64,000 nucleotides of DNA from Lamellibrachia satsuma (Eukaryota; Annelida; Polychaeta; Sabellida; Siboglinidae). The position numbers and the translations under genes are program-made. The notes below the pieces were generated by a model. It had not been told where the DNA came from. It made no database searches and was given only the letters and a program-made list of their open reading frames with translations. Within the stretch, counting starts at the first letter, position 1. Each line of letters begins with the position of its first letter. Where the stretch lies: the NCBI GenBank assembly GCA_033239005.1, contig BSQZ01000012.1:552001-616000 (forward strand), read 5' to 3'. This document shows positions 1 to 13,849 of this stretch, in pieces.

Positions 1-2106
1 TGCTGAGTGATAGAAGCAACTTGAAACAGGCTATGGATGGTCATTTGGCAAAACAAACTTACGATGAATTTGCAACACTAGTGCTTCTAAGTCAGTGTGT
101 TATTTAAATTGATGTCACTTAAGTTGTTTGTTTGGGTTGTGGTGAGTTAGTTATGGGCTGGTCAACACCCACTGGGGTAGCTATGTAGGTATGTGGTAGG
201 ATTGAGATGTGGGCGGACCCCCCACTGACACGGGTGATTGCATAGGTAACTGGGTCAGTAAAAGTCTGGGTTCTTTACCCCAGGTGGGCTGCTGCGCTGT
301 AAACATACTCTCTCCTCTTATCTGTCCAATACATTACGTGTTAGAATAGTGAAATGAAAGACAACCTTTTTCATGTTTTTCCCATAGAGCCAGGGCCAAA
401 ATTAATGTAACCCACAAATTTGGGAAATGTGATTCCACAAAATAATTGGCCATTTATTTTCTGAGGCTCATATTTTACATTATTTATTTCAAAACCCTTG
501 ATTGGAAAAAAGGTGTCTGACTTTAAAAACTTATCTGGCTTTGAAAATATATTGACCTTTCCATTCAATGCATTCGCCGACAGTTGTCAACAATTTCCAA
601 TACTCATGGACAAAGATCACGTGTTCACAGGATCATTAACATCTATAAACTTACATCTCCCAGTGCTATGTAAACATGCATGTTATTCAAACCAAAACAT
701 TGAAATAAAAGAGTTTCTGACTTTCTTTAATAATCAATGCTCTATAGTGTAAATGTGTACATAAATATGCAGATTAAATATGATTACGTTTAATTTAACA
801 AATGTCACACAGAGTACTGTAGACAGACATTTTGTCAAATTTGTTTAATAATTTATTATAATAATTTACACAGTAAGTTGTAATTGTACAAATGTTACTA
901 TGTTTCCCATTTGCCATGTGCCACACCTTCCTCTTGCCCAGACCAATGACACTTCTGGCAGCAACAACTTCATTTTCCTGTTTATAAATTACATTATTGT
1001 CTTTATGCAAAGTTTGCTGGACTACATCTGTTTTGTGGTTCTGCTCTACGTTGAATCCTACAGGAAGAACAGCTCAGGTACAGTTGGAGCGGCTGTGGTT
1101 GGTCTGCTACCTGTGTATAAATGCTGAGTATGACTAGTGTGAGTGATTAATGATGTCAGGTATAATGGGCTAGTGTTGTAGTTGTCCAGCCTCCATAGCA
1201 AGATGGATGGAGGCTAATTGGTAACCAATCATTTGTGTGACTGCCTACTGTTGAAATTAGTTCCAGTCACTTACTGCCTTTCATTCACTGTTATTCTGGG
1301 GTCTATTCTACCTATTGGCTGGCAGATTCCAATGTTTGTGATGATGTTTCTATCAGAAAACTGTACTTTGTAGACATGAGAAATGTTAGGAAACTACGAC
1401 TACATTTGCACATTGCATTAGTAATTGTAGACCTTTAACATTTTGTATAATGAACTTTTGGATTTGTTTTTTAAGATTGTGACCCTAAGTCACATGATTT
1501 ACATCAGTAATGCAATCACATGCTTAACTAAGGATCACAATTTTTAATTGTTTATTTCTGTTTTAAAATCGAACTTTTTAAACTGTTAGAATAGTCCATG
1601 AAGCTAAAAATTAAACTACCAACTACTAAACTACCAGCATTGATATATTGCATGAATAATTGTAAGCTTTTAACATTTGTTATGATAATAACATGTTAAG
1701 GTGAATTATTATCTTGTAATATCATGTATGATTTGTGTAAATGAAGCAGCCATGTGTTTTTTTTCTATGAGACAGAAATTGAAATTGTTTGGAAGGGTAG
1801 GTGGGACACTTTGGACAGGAATCCCCCACAGATATATAATAAATACTTGTAACTGACATACATATTGGCACCTGTTTTATGAACATTCACCGACTAACTG
1901 GATAGACACTAACCAAAGTATTGTTTGTGATTACCTGTTGGTCGTAAATCTGTGTTGGTAAATATACCTGAAACTAGAAACTAACAGTTTCAGCCCAAGT
2001 AAATATTGTGTGAATACCTCGCATAGCAAGAACTGGGAAATTGATATTCCTTGGTTTCCCATATTGCCCATAAATTGTTTTCTGACAGGGAGGAACGTGT
2101 ACATAA

Positions 2107-2184
2107 ATGTCACGGAAAGGATGAGGGTTCAAATGTCATGGAAAGGATGAGGGTTCAAATGTCACGGAAAGGATGAGGGTTCAA
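2107..2184. repeat. 3 x 26-bp tandem repeat
   Basis: Unit starts ATGTCACGGAAAGGATGAGG; the second copy has one change (CACGG to CATGG). Confidence 0.95.
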
Positions 2185-2378
2185 ATGTTGGCTGAACTAG
2201 TAAGAGATGCTACTATTGCTAGGAAGGCAGATGCAACAACATAACTATAGACACCGACCCTCTCTTACATTTCTATCCAAAAGGTTGCAGAACTAGACCA
2301 TACTAGAGATGGGCAAACTATATGAATAACAGTGTGGTGGATATCTTTTACCAAACAAATTTAGTGAATTATTTATAG

Positions 2379-2384
<6 letters not shown>

Positions 2385-2420
<36 letters not shown>
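2385..2420. repeat. TA microsatellite
   Basis: A simple TA run of about 36 bp. Confidence 0.9.
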
Positions 2421-2423
<3 letters not shown>

Positions 2424-3306
2424 TTTATAAATGATCATAAAAAGCTAGAGTAGGTCCTCTGTCTGCTTTATATCATTCTGTATAACATAAGAAATATATT
2501 TTCTAATAATGAAGTGTTCCAATTTAAAGGGAATGCATTAGATTTCTAGAATTGAAACTCATAATTATAATTTGGTTTTGTTAATGGTCTGTTTCTTGAC
2601 AGATTCACAGTCTCTAGGTAGTTATCTGGAAGAGGTGTTATTTCTTATAATTAGTGTTGATGTAGTTCAATTTAGCACATGTGTTTCTAATCACGTAACC
2701 TCTGCTGGATGTCAGACAGTTTCCTGTTTCCGCTGCCCAAGCACCCTTTTCCGGTGACCATATAAACCCCCCCTCTGCCCGAGGTCTAAGTCGACCATGT
2801 TGACTTAGTCCTCTGGTCACTGGTTTGACCACACACACTCCTAGTTGTGTGTCCAGAAAGTGGACTGCCACAGGTCTGAGTCATTTGAGTGTGGTTATAT
2901 CCCTTGGAAGCAGATAACTGCTGCAATGACGAACATACATTGGAACTATTCTGAAGGAATTCAGGAGAGAGCGTCTATGCCACAGAGAATATATGGTAAT
3001 TGAGCAAAACCACGTTTGTGCACGTTTATGCTAAAACAAAATCAGTAATTATTTTGTACATTCATATTATAAGGAAAATCAAATGTTAGTTTGATGATGG
3101 AGTAATATAGTGTGAAGGTTAAAAGAGAAATAAGCATGTCACTAATATGGTATAACATTTGATAGTATTTATATTGGGTCTTCTGCTTTTTGGGTGTATC
3201 CCTTGAGCCATTTGGACAAATCCCTTCATTTGACTGATAAATAGTGAGATGTGTTAGATTTGTAGACATCTTCTTATGTTCTTAACCCATTGGGGAAGCT
3301 TCATGT

Positions 3307-3400
3307 TCACTCACCCACTCACTCACTCACTCACTCACTCACTCACTCACTCACTCACTCACTCACTCACTCACTCACTCACTCACTCACTCACTCACTC
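3307..3400. repeat. CTCA tetranucleotide microsatellite
   Basis: About 23 units, one interrupted near the start. It encodes spurious THSL repeats in two frames. Confidence 0.95.
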
Positions 3401-3528
3401 CCCCTGGAGCATAAAGTGCCAACTAATCTCAAGTCAGTGTTGTCTTGGGCGAACCAGCCCAGTTCATTCCTGGTCTTCCTAAACCAGCCTCATCTCTTCT
3501 TCCGCAGTCCTCCAGGTGGCCAGTTGTC

Positions 3529-3810
3529 TCCCTCTTTTCCTTTATCCTGTCTAGGTATGATGGGATAACATCATCCAGTGGTCTCCCTCTTTTCCTTTAT
3601 CCGGTGTCCATTTCAAGGCGGCATGCGAAAAAGACTATTTCTGTTGCCCTGGAGAACATGACCATGCCATCTCCACCTTTGATGTCTTGTGTAGAATTAG
3701 TCCTTGTAAGATGTGATGACAGGGGACATTTGGAGGGTATGGGTAGTCTAAACAAGAGGGAGGAAATGTTGGGTTTTTCTAGGTATGATGGGATAACATT
3801 ATCCAGTGGT
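3529..3810. repeat. Short direct duplications
   Basis: CTCCCTCTTTTCCTTTATCC occurs at 3529 and 3582. CTAGGTATGATGGGATAACA occurs at 3552 and 3779, with CCAGTGGT after each. Confidence 0.85.
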
Positions 3811-5096
3811 TTCCAGGATGAATGATGTCACCCCGTGACAGGGCTAAAGAGGGGGAGATGACATAGTCCAAACCTGTATGGGATGTCATTAGATAACTAC
3901 TTTACTCCCCCATTTCCTTTCCCCTGCATGTCAATCCCAGATCTTCCCTGGCCTTCACTGCCCAACGAACCAAGATGTTCCATTGACAAAGCCATTCCAC
4001 GAGTAGTAGGTCCTACTTGTGGTGGCAACAAAAAGTTCAAAATGCAGTTCCGTAATCCTGCGGTTTATAGGGGAAAAAATGAATGTCGTTCCAACCACAA
4101 GTTGACACAAGAACATGCTCCATTGACAACCAGCCCTGGTGACATTCATGGTCTGCATTATCTTTTAGGTCATCCGTCAAGTGTGATGGATTCTTGGAAG
4201 CTTTATGACAGTACCAGCGTCTTTTGATCGATCATTTTGAATGTTTTTATCTAGTGCACTGTTTGTCAAACCTGGGTGGTTAGGGTGGTGTTTTTTAAAT
4301 AAAAAAACATGAAACTGCAACTTTTTAGCCATACATAAAACCTGTATTTGGTCAGAGAATGTGGAACACTTAAATTGTCAAATAATATCTCATCTTCCAA
4401 TAAGAGTTTTCCCTATCTGCAAGACTTATAAACTGCATTTTTTAAGAGTGTCCTATGGAGTTAGTGAGTCTATGACAGATCACACATTTACCCCTTGTGC
4501 GGGATATTTTACTTCCCCTGACATAGACATCAGGTAGAAGGGACCAACTCCTTTTAGTGTCTCATCCACAAAAACACAAGCAAAGTTATGTAAAATGACA
4601 TCAGGCAGCCAAAGCATCGAGCATAGCCTGTTGTGTAATTTACATAAAGTTTTGTGGTATATAAAAGTCAGTGTGGAATCCAGAAAGAATTTGTTTGATC
4701 ATTAAGACAATAGGTGGAATCGAATAATCTCTCGCAGTTTGTCGGTTCTCATGAATATTATCCCCGCTAGACACTGTGGTTTATTCCTCTGCAGTGCCAC
4801 AGTCAAATAACGGCTGTGAAGTCTCTATGGACCCATCTGTTAGGCCCTGTCACATATCTTTGCTCTCTCTCTCTGTCCACTTATTAGTTCATGTCAAGCA
4901 TCCTACCATCAATGTCAGTGAGGGAGACATTCTTGCTCTTCCTGCTTCTCCATGCGGCTTTCATCTAACCTATAACTGTTTCCCAGGGAGTTTGTCATCT
5001 TCCTGGGATGAGTTATCATCTGGGCATGCTGTGGTGTCGTAATTGCGTGTTTCAATCACTATTCAGACACCTGTGACTTTCGGGAAATGATTACGT

Positions 5097-5300
5097 ATTA
5101 TGACCAATCTTGTCACACTGGCAGAACAGGATTATGACCAATCTTGTCACACTGGCAGAACAGGATTATGACCAATCTTGTCACACTGGCAGAACAGGAT
5201 TATGACCAATCTTGTCACACTGGCAGAACAGGATTATGACCAATCTTGTCACACTGGCAGAACAGGATTATGACCAATCTTGTCACACTGGCAGAACAGG
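5097..5300. repeat. 6 x 34-bp perfect tandem repeat
   Basis: Unit starts ATTATGACCAATCTTGTCAC and ends GGCAGAACAGG. All six copies are identical, so expansion is recent. Confidence 0.97.
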
Positions 5301-5582
5301 ATTTTTAGATATGATTGTTTTTGGTTTTACAAAATAATTGTACAGTGATGAATATAATATTTTGTTTAATGTGTAAATAGTGGAATGAACACGTAATCAC
5401 ACAGTTTAGCATGATTTGTCATGATTGCTCGTCTAAAACAACACATTTCATGATGTGAATAAAGAAACCGTTGGCTTATTGGGACTCTGAAATGTTTCGT
5501 CTACCGTATTCAACCTATTAAGCGTACCTAATTAGTGTACATCCATTTTTTAATCAGCAGGAACCATTATTATTGCAATTTG

Positions 5583-5660
5583 ACTAGTGTGGAACAACTG
5601 AAAAATTTTGCCATCTGGTGTTAAACAGTTGGCACCACTTTTCAGTTGTTCTACACTAGT
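5583..5660. repeat. Inverted repeat, 22-bp arms
   Basis: Arms ACTAGTGTGGAACAACTGAA.. and ..TTCAGTTGTTCTACACTAGT with one mismatch and a 34-bp loop. Confidence 0.85.
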
Positions 5661-6630
5661 CGCCATATGACACCACTAGTGTTATAAGCAGTTACCTTAT
5701 TGTCTAGAGAAAAAATTAACATTGGTGTACGCTTATAAGAACAGATTCATTGACATTTATCCATGGCCCAATTTGTTTTTCAAGCGAACTGTGCCCTTGT
5801 TAGGTTGAATATGGCATGTGTCAACATCTTTAAAAACAGATTTGGCAGATATTTTTCACAGTTGTGAGATATCTGTCAATTCTGTTTTCAAAGATATTCA
5901 AACTGTTTGCATCTACACCTGCTGCAGATACTTGACTACGCTGGCATAACAACTGAGGAACCGTCTGCTAAAACAACCCTTTTATGTCATGGAATTGGAC
6001 AAAGAAATGTTATAGATAGACCACATTAACTGTTCACCTCCTAAGATAACGAAGCAAGGTCAACAAGTCAGTTTCTGGTCATTATTCACTGGTCAGATTG
6101 TCTCCCCAGTGGACATTGTCTGACTCTAATTGCTATCACAATTGTCTGGTTATAAATTGCTTGTGAAATTACTCCTGGCCCCAGACAAGAGTTCTATTGT
6201 GGCACCCTTTATCTGTGACAATCCCCTTCCCGTCATTAGTGGGCAATAAACAGACCTTTGACAGATATCTTTTCGCGTTTAATGGCCTTTTATCTGTTTT
6301 TATATTTCTGCAGCATTTGGGAATTATCTCTTTTATACAGAGATTGCATTCTCTACAGATTGTATCTTGTAACTTCGCAGATGTGCAAACATAAGGGTGA
6401 TATCATTTGGGAAAATGAGATGTGATTTACTGATAAAACGTTTTTTTATGAAAAAATTGGAGGGGTACAAGGTATATATGTACATCTGACAAAACTTTCT
6501 TCTGCACATGGCTTTGGGTAAAAAAATTCCCTTTAAAAAACCCAGGATTACGTATTTTACCACCATTTGAATTTTGAACTTTCAATATTGCTGAGGTTTC
6601 TAAGTCGATAGATGTTCTAACTATTACAGT

Positions 6631-6903
6631 GATTCGATAGATGTTCTGATGTGTTATAACTATTACAGTGATTCGATAGATGTTCTGATGTGTTATAACT
6701 ATTACAGTGATTCGATAGATGTTCTGATGTGTTATAACTATTACAGTGATTCGATAGATGTTCTGATGTGTTATAACTATTACAGTGATTCGATAGATGT
6801 TCTGATGTGTTATAACTATTACAGTGATTCGATAGATGTTCTGATGTGTTATAACTATTACAGTGATTCGATAGATGTTCTGATGTGTTATAACTATTAC
6901 AGT
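6631..6903. repeat. 7 x 39-bp perfect tandem repeat
   Basis: Unit starts GATTCGATAGATGTTCTGAT. Because 39 is a multiple of three and one frame has no stop, it encodes a spurious repeated MCYNYYSDSIDVL. Confidence 0.97.
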
Positions 6904-7546
6904 GATTGGCTCAGTTTATGTCTTTAGGTAGAGAAATGCTTTCACGAACACCAGTGACGTTAATACCAAGCAGTCTGTTGCAACACAATGTGGTGATATC
7001 TGAATAATGCTGTATGTAAGGAACAACAACATATTGTATCAGCAGCCTTTGTTAAGGCATTCTTTAGATTCTTACTCAACAATGGTACGCTTCCACTGCA
7101 CTTCCCCCCTCTCTTTCTATCGCTCAGTTCAGTGTCTGTAGTTGTTAGTCAGTGTACTTTATCTGCCCCCAGAAAGGTCATAAGTCAGCGTTGTCTGTTG
7201 TCATTTAACAGCCTCAATCTGACAGAGGCTAACTAAGCCACCCTGGCTATGTAGTAAATCCCTGACAAAACCCCACAGGACAAACCCCCCTCGTTTAATA
7301 TATACATACAGACAAGACCTCCTGCCCGTTAGTGTTTTATTTTGTGACTAAAAGTTGATATTGTATGCACTGACATTTATATAACTTAATAGTCATATTA
7401 TATGTATGAATTTAACTATATAAGATTTTTATTATTAAACACCATTGTCTCGTTTCTATTGATTTTTCACGTACAGGCCACATGCCAAAATCCACTCAAC
7501 CAACATGAATGCAAGTCAGGGCGTTTGTCAAGAACAGTTTTGAATG

Positions 7547-7623
7547 GATGGGGTTATGTCTGAGGGGTTACATCTGAGGGGCTACGTCTGAGGGGGTTAC
7601 ATCTGAGGGGGTTACATCTGAGC
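7547..7623. repeat. About 5 x 15-16 bp tandem repeat
   Basis: Unit GGGGTTACATCTGAG with small variations. Confidence 0.85.
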
Positions 7624-8588
7624 GTTTATCTCCAGTTGCCCTATGTAAGGGTAATAGGGTATGGTGCCGTGTTTGTCCTTGGTTTATCTGAGGGTTTATG
7701 TCCGGTTTCTCTATGTAATGAGTGGTACCATGTAATAAGGCGTGTATGTCCTGGTTCTGTCAGTGACGAAACAGCGGCTATTGACGGTGACCGGTTATTT
7801 ATGGTGACCGGTGGGCGGACTTGTATTGTGGCTCTATGAAAAGGAATGTGTGAAATTCCGTAGCGTGTTTCACAAGTGTGATTGCCGAGACGTTAGAGTG
7901 TGGACTCATGCATCAGTTCTACGTAGGATCCTTACTCTGTGAGTACACACTTAAATCAGTCGCTCTGGCCGATAGATGTTGACCATAGCCAGACTCATTA
8001 GAGTCTTGCTGGGCACTTTGGTTGTATTTATTCCGGTGATTTCATTGGTTAATTAAGATCTGAATACATTCGGATGGTTTCATGTGAACAGTACCAATTC
8101 GTATTTGAATAGGTTTGTTGAATGGTTCATGAATTTAGGTTAAAGAAATTGAAGACTTGAATGTTTGTGATAGATGTTGACATTGTGGTCGAATGAACAG
8201 CTCTGACACAGTTGATGTGAGAGGCACCTTTGAGAGTGCTCCGATGTTGGCATGTTATGAAAGCACCACTTTAATTGTATTTACTTTGGCCAGGTGTGCG
8301 TGTGTTTGTGTGTTTAAACTGGGATTTTATAAGCAGCCATAGCAGTTCATACCATATCTTTGTTGCAGGTGAATGTGCATGCGTGTGCACATGTGCGCAT
8401 GCTGTGCGCGTGCTGTGCGCGTGCTGCACCGTAGGATTTCTGGTTGACCACACTATGATTCAGATTGTCATAAATTTCTATCAAGTAATCACCATATGCA
8501 CAACCAACAAGGTGGCTTTTAACAATGATTAATAATCAAAGTTAATTATTTAATACAATGTCCAGCTGGCTTGATTGTCATAATTGCA

Positions 8589-8702
8589 AGAATGTGGAAC
8601 AATCCTGTTGAATATATGTACAATAATATATGTATAATAATATATGTATAATAATAGTACATATTATTCTAGGTCCTATTCGTCAGGATTGTTCCACATT
8701 CC
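8589..8702. repeat. Inverted repeat, 18-bp arms around an AT-rich core
   Basis: Arms AGAATGTGGAACAATCCT and AGGATTGTTCCACATTCC, one mismatch; the core holds repeated ATATATGTATAATA words. MITE-like, unproven. Confidence 0.75.
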
Positions 8703-9764
8703 CGCAGCGATTAAGGTCACCCATTTACATTCTTACATTGTTGTTCTATTCTAGCAGCTGTTGTAGACCCATCAAGTCATTTATGTAATAAGATTATTAT
8801 TTGAATGCCAGCTACGTGTTAAACCACAAAGGCTGTTAGTAATGTGTAGCCCAGTTCTCTAACATGGAATGTGTTTGTATTCTCAACTCCGTGCTACTGG
8901 GTAAGATTGCAGATTTCTTTTCCACAGTACGGTGAGATATGTATGTTCAACATTGTTCAACTAGGCTAAGGTCTGCGAAACAAACTATAACAATAGCACA
9001 ACTTATTGAGTATATGTTATCTTTTATATTGATTTATTGGTTAAAGATTTACAGTACATTTATATAAAGGGTACAGTTGTCATAACACTAGACGAACACA
9101 AACACGGCTGATACAGTACTTGTGTTTGACAACGTGTAAATTTGAACTTATCAGACTTTTTCTCTATAAGAACTTTATATATCCAGGCAGCCACATTTTG
9201 TCTTTGAAAAGAATTCCTCTAAAATTGGCTGTGGTAAGCTGAAAAATGCCCCGCATCTTTTGGGCTTTGTGGTACATGGGTGGCAACTATGGCCAGTTTT
9301 CATCGTATCTACGATTTTATGTTGTCGTACATCTGTATGCAAAAAATAAATTTTATATCTTAAAAATGTGGACTCTTGTCACTGTTAGAAGACATAATTC
9401 ATGCTTTTTATAGATTTAGAGAAACATTTAAATACCATGGAAGAATTGGAGAATTCAGCATGGTTTCTGATTACTGAATGCAGTGAGTTATGCTAACCTG
9501 TAAATTATGCAGTGTAAATATAAAATGTGCTAAGACCACAAACATCGCACAGTTAGAACAAAGTCCGCAGCGTGAGTTTAATGCACGTAATGTGATGCAG
9601 TCTTCTGACTGCAGCTATAAAGACCCACGTTATTGTGTCTGATTAAATAGAAACTAATCAACAAACTCGTGATATTTCCACATATTTTTAACTACGTTAT
9701 ATTCATGAAAAGGTATTGTTAGTTTTGTGCAAAAGTATTGTAATTTTAGTACAGGTGTATAACT

Positions 9765-9916
<152 letters not shown>

Positions 9917-12900
9917 GGAAGAGTTGTAATTCTTAATATATGTTTACTTAAACATGAAATTAAACAAGCACAATATTCCTACATGTGAATCTGCATTAGG
10001 TATTGTACATATTTTCATATTTAATTTTTATTTTCTTGCTAATTTATATAAAAATATAATGAAAGTCTTATTCATTTGCATTCGTTGGTCAACATAAAAA
10101 TTCAAGGAAAACGTACATTTGGGGGGGGTCAGATCACAGGAGAATTACGTGGAAGGCGGGAGGCAGATGAGGGTGGGATACGCAGGTGCGTTATAGTAAC
10201 CCGATTTATCTAAAATTATCCCGGCACCTGTCTAAGCAGTGCAGCGGATCAGATGTTCTGGTGGAAAGATATTTGATTTCTCCCTGACATATGGCTTAGA
10301 TGTGAAGTCTGTTTTTATCTGGAGAGTATATCAGGAGATATATGTGTCAGCCACTATTGTTTTTTTATTGAAACCAATGCTAGTGAAACAGTCAATTCCA
10401 CACTGTGCAGAACATTATGACTAAAAACTGTACGCATTGATGTGTGTCTTGTCTATCGACCTGGTGCAGCGATTTTGTTAAATTCTTTAAATCCAATTCA
10501 GTTGTGTGCACAGCACAAATGTCATAATTCAAAAATGTGCCTCATTGAGAACTATTTTTACCAGGGTACAAAAAAGCTGTACCATCTCTATACGACTGGC
10601 ACCTTATTTATTTTTCAAGAACCCAGAAGTTAAATGGCGATTTTTCCCCACCTGGATTTATTTTAGCCGTAGATGTGAGTCGGGGACATGACGAAGCTGG
10701 GGATTCAAGGTGAATCATCCCTCTATTCGTGGACAGGGAGGAGGCATCTGGGCACAATGGTTTAGGGCTATGCTTCCCCAAATAGCACTGGGAAAGCCAC
10801 ATCTGCTGTTCCCTCCATCCTCACCTTCCTACTAAATCCCACTTCCCTGGAGGCGACATTATCACTGACCAAGAAATGTCTTTGAAACGAAAATGTCTTA
10901 AACAACAAGACAGAAGAGTTATTGCACTGTCCCTTGAAGATGTTTTATGATATAATAATGTAAATATAATAAGTAAATATGCTAAATTGTAAAACAATTC
11001 CTGTTTGTTGAACACTTTATGTGAACAAATAATAATAATATAGTGGTTAATTTATTTAAGATAGTTGTTTAAATTGACCTTGAACATTTGTGAATGAACT
11101 GTTATCGTTCTAAAAACGATTTCTCATATAAAATTCTACCTAGTAGTGGATTATTTTAATTAGATCTTATTATAATTGCATTTATATTATTTAAATTTGC
11201 ATTTCTGGCTGTTCATAAGTTGATAAGAGATAAAAGAAAAAACCTACCATACTAGCAAGATTCTAAATATAGACAGGCTACCAATACCTGGAAAATACAG
11301 GGTACATTTACACAAACGATATGTTTTGTTTTCACAGACCTGGCGTTTCCTGAAATGTGTTCTATATCCTTATATATATTCACCTGTATTGTTAATTCCT
11401 CAGCGCTTTACCGATCTGTTTATGCAGGTTATCCATTTCTGAAATAAGTATGTATTGACCAAGAAAACATACAACATTCAGTTTACAGGGGTTGTATTAC
11501 TGGGAATGAGATAACCAGGCTTAAGCAGGAAAATCACAATCTGAGATATCAGCTTTGTGCAGCTTTAATTTGGTTTATCTCCCACCAACTTGGAATTTCA
11601 AATGAATGTAAAATCAAAACTGGTTCAGTTAATTAATTTCTGGTTTTTGTATGTTATGCGGAAATAAATGGACTCTCAATTTGTGATATTTCCGACTTAG
11701 CTGGGTTTTCTCGTGTAGTGTTATATATAGTTCCTTCAGAAGGCTGTGTCATCAAAACAGGTATCTGATCCCTATTTTTATCCTATGTTTTCGTAAACGT
11801 AATAATAGTAGGTCTGTTACTACTCATTAACATCTTAAAATAACACTGGTTGCTAGGCAATTATTATATATTAAGTATAACTATTGTTATTACCGAGGGC
11901 AGGCACATAATGGCTGGTGCCTTCCCTTCAGTAAACCCAGGGGATAATCTATCCCATATCGCATCGCAGTTTGCGATGTACAGCCATATCTGGGGTGGAT
12001 CTATGATCTAATCTCAGCCAGGCATCACATGAACTACGATATAACTTTTGATGACATTTTCACCAAAGTTTAAATTGGTTTGTTTCGGTGTTAAACGGCA
12101 GCAATTTCCATTATTATTCACTGGTTGTTAACACTCACGCATTGACGGGATTCCCGGAAAACTATTTAGTAGGGTGTCGGTCATTGATATTTTGGTAATC
12201 TATCAAAAAAAAACATGTTTTGTTGTCTATGAAACAACAATAGTATTTTTATTTGTCATCCTCTCTATGATCACATCTAAAGCTTTTTGTTTTGTCATTT
12301 ATTTCCTCCTGGTTTATATCATTTTACCAAGTCTACCATATAATAAACTTAGGGTTAGTGATTTTCAGGTTTGCATTTCAAGTTAGGTGTAATTGTGTCA
12401 CTTGCCTGGGTTAATTACCCCTGGTATTTAGTGCAAAGGGCACTTAGATAAGATGAATTAAGGGAAATATGTTAACTGTTTGTTTCTCATAGCAAAGCAT
12501 CATGGTATAGTCGTCACTGAATATGAATGTTTTATAATTAAAGTTGCATTTATGGTTCATGTTCTTTTTTGACATAAAGAAAGGATTTTGTTGTATTGGC
12601 ATATTGAATAGTTTTTGAAGGATAAATGTAATGCATCACAATTTTACTTGTAGCGAAAAAATATGAATATTAATTCTGACACTGGTGACATATTTGGCAT
12701 GCTTACCTAGTAAATGTTATTTTAATATTTAAATGATGTTTTCAAACAATTTACTCCAATCTGTCTAAGCAGGTTTTTTTCTTTTGTTTGTTTATATATA
12801 TATATATATATATATTAAAAAATGAATATCAATACTACAGTATAATAGTTTTACTGAATTCAACTTACTAGACACAAAGATATTGCTGACTTTGCTAACT

Positions 12901-13756
12901 AATATTGTCTGAAGTGATTATGTGACGCATGAGGCATGTTTGCTGTCAGACACAAGACAGGATATGTTGACACTACAAACAGACGTGACCTTTATTCCTG
13001 TACACATTCACAGACATGACTGTCCACCCACCTCAGAAGCATGTGATCATGTCATGCAGACAGAGGGATACACAGCTGTATTGTGTTAAGACAAACATGT
13101 CTGCCGTGTCTTTGTGCAAGCCTAGTGATATCTTATTGACGATGTGCTTTCGGTTTCTTTGAAAATACTTTTAAAATTCTCATACTATGAACTGTGTCCG
13201 TTTGGTGTGTTTTGAGAATGTATTTTTTTATGTTTTGGTAGGCTGCACATTGAGAAACAATTGAGGGATATATTGGGGGGGTGGGGGGAGGTAGGAGGCA
13301 CTTTTCAGAATACACGACCCACAGTAATATTTTTTTTAATACATTTTTTTTTTAACATGTTGGACCCCATTATGCATGCATTATTAATAAAAGTGCCCCC
13401 CCCATATATTCATATCTGGAATAGCCCTGGTATCTTGCTATTTTTAGACTTGTTCTTTAGTTCTTGCCGATTGACTGAACGTAAATATTACTGGAAGGTT
13501 CTTCAAGAAAATTATGTATTTAAATTTTGTAAAATTTAATACAACATAATAATTATACAATAAACAATACAGTTCTACAATTCCTGTTTTATACAAATTG
13601 TAGTAAAATACTACCAAGTTAATATTTTGAGGTGCTGTATATATATTCAGCGACATGTACTATCATTATGTGAAATGCTTGACATTTAAAAATGTTTCCA
13701 TATTGTGGTTTTACATTTGTTCACTTTTTGTATATACTTTTCACTTTCTCTTTCAG

Positions 13757-13849
13757 TGGACACCATCACTGGCTGCAACAGGACCGAAGAGTGCTGGAAC
13801 ATGACTTTCCACGCAAGAATGGTCCACTGGTCCTCTACTTCGCAGTCAG
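13757..13849 (+). CDS. FRMD4A: FRMD4 exon: end of FERM F1 lobe
   Basis: Acceptor TTTCAG and donor CAG|GTAAAT. The exon enters needing one base and leaves with two (AG). It reads GHHWLQQDRRVLEHDFPRK then NGPLVLYFAVR. Vertebrate FRMD4A has GHLNWLQLDRRVLEHDFPKK at this point, so assignment to the F1/F2 boundary is secure. It is the most 5' exon found. Confidence 0.9.

Noticed and set aside
3883..4227. 114-codon plus-strand frame
   Set aside because: No family resemblance, no splice context, and overlapping antisense frame; kept as chance.
6649..6927. 92-codon repeated protein frame
   Set aside because: Produced by a 39-bp perfect repeat without a stop in one frame; no initiation or splice context.
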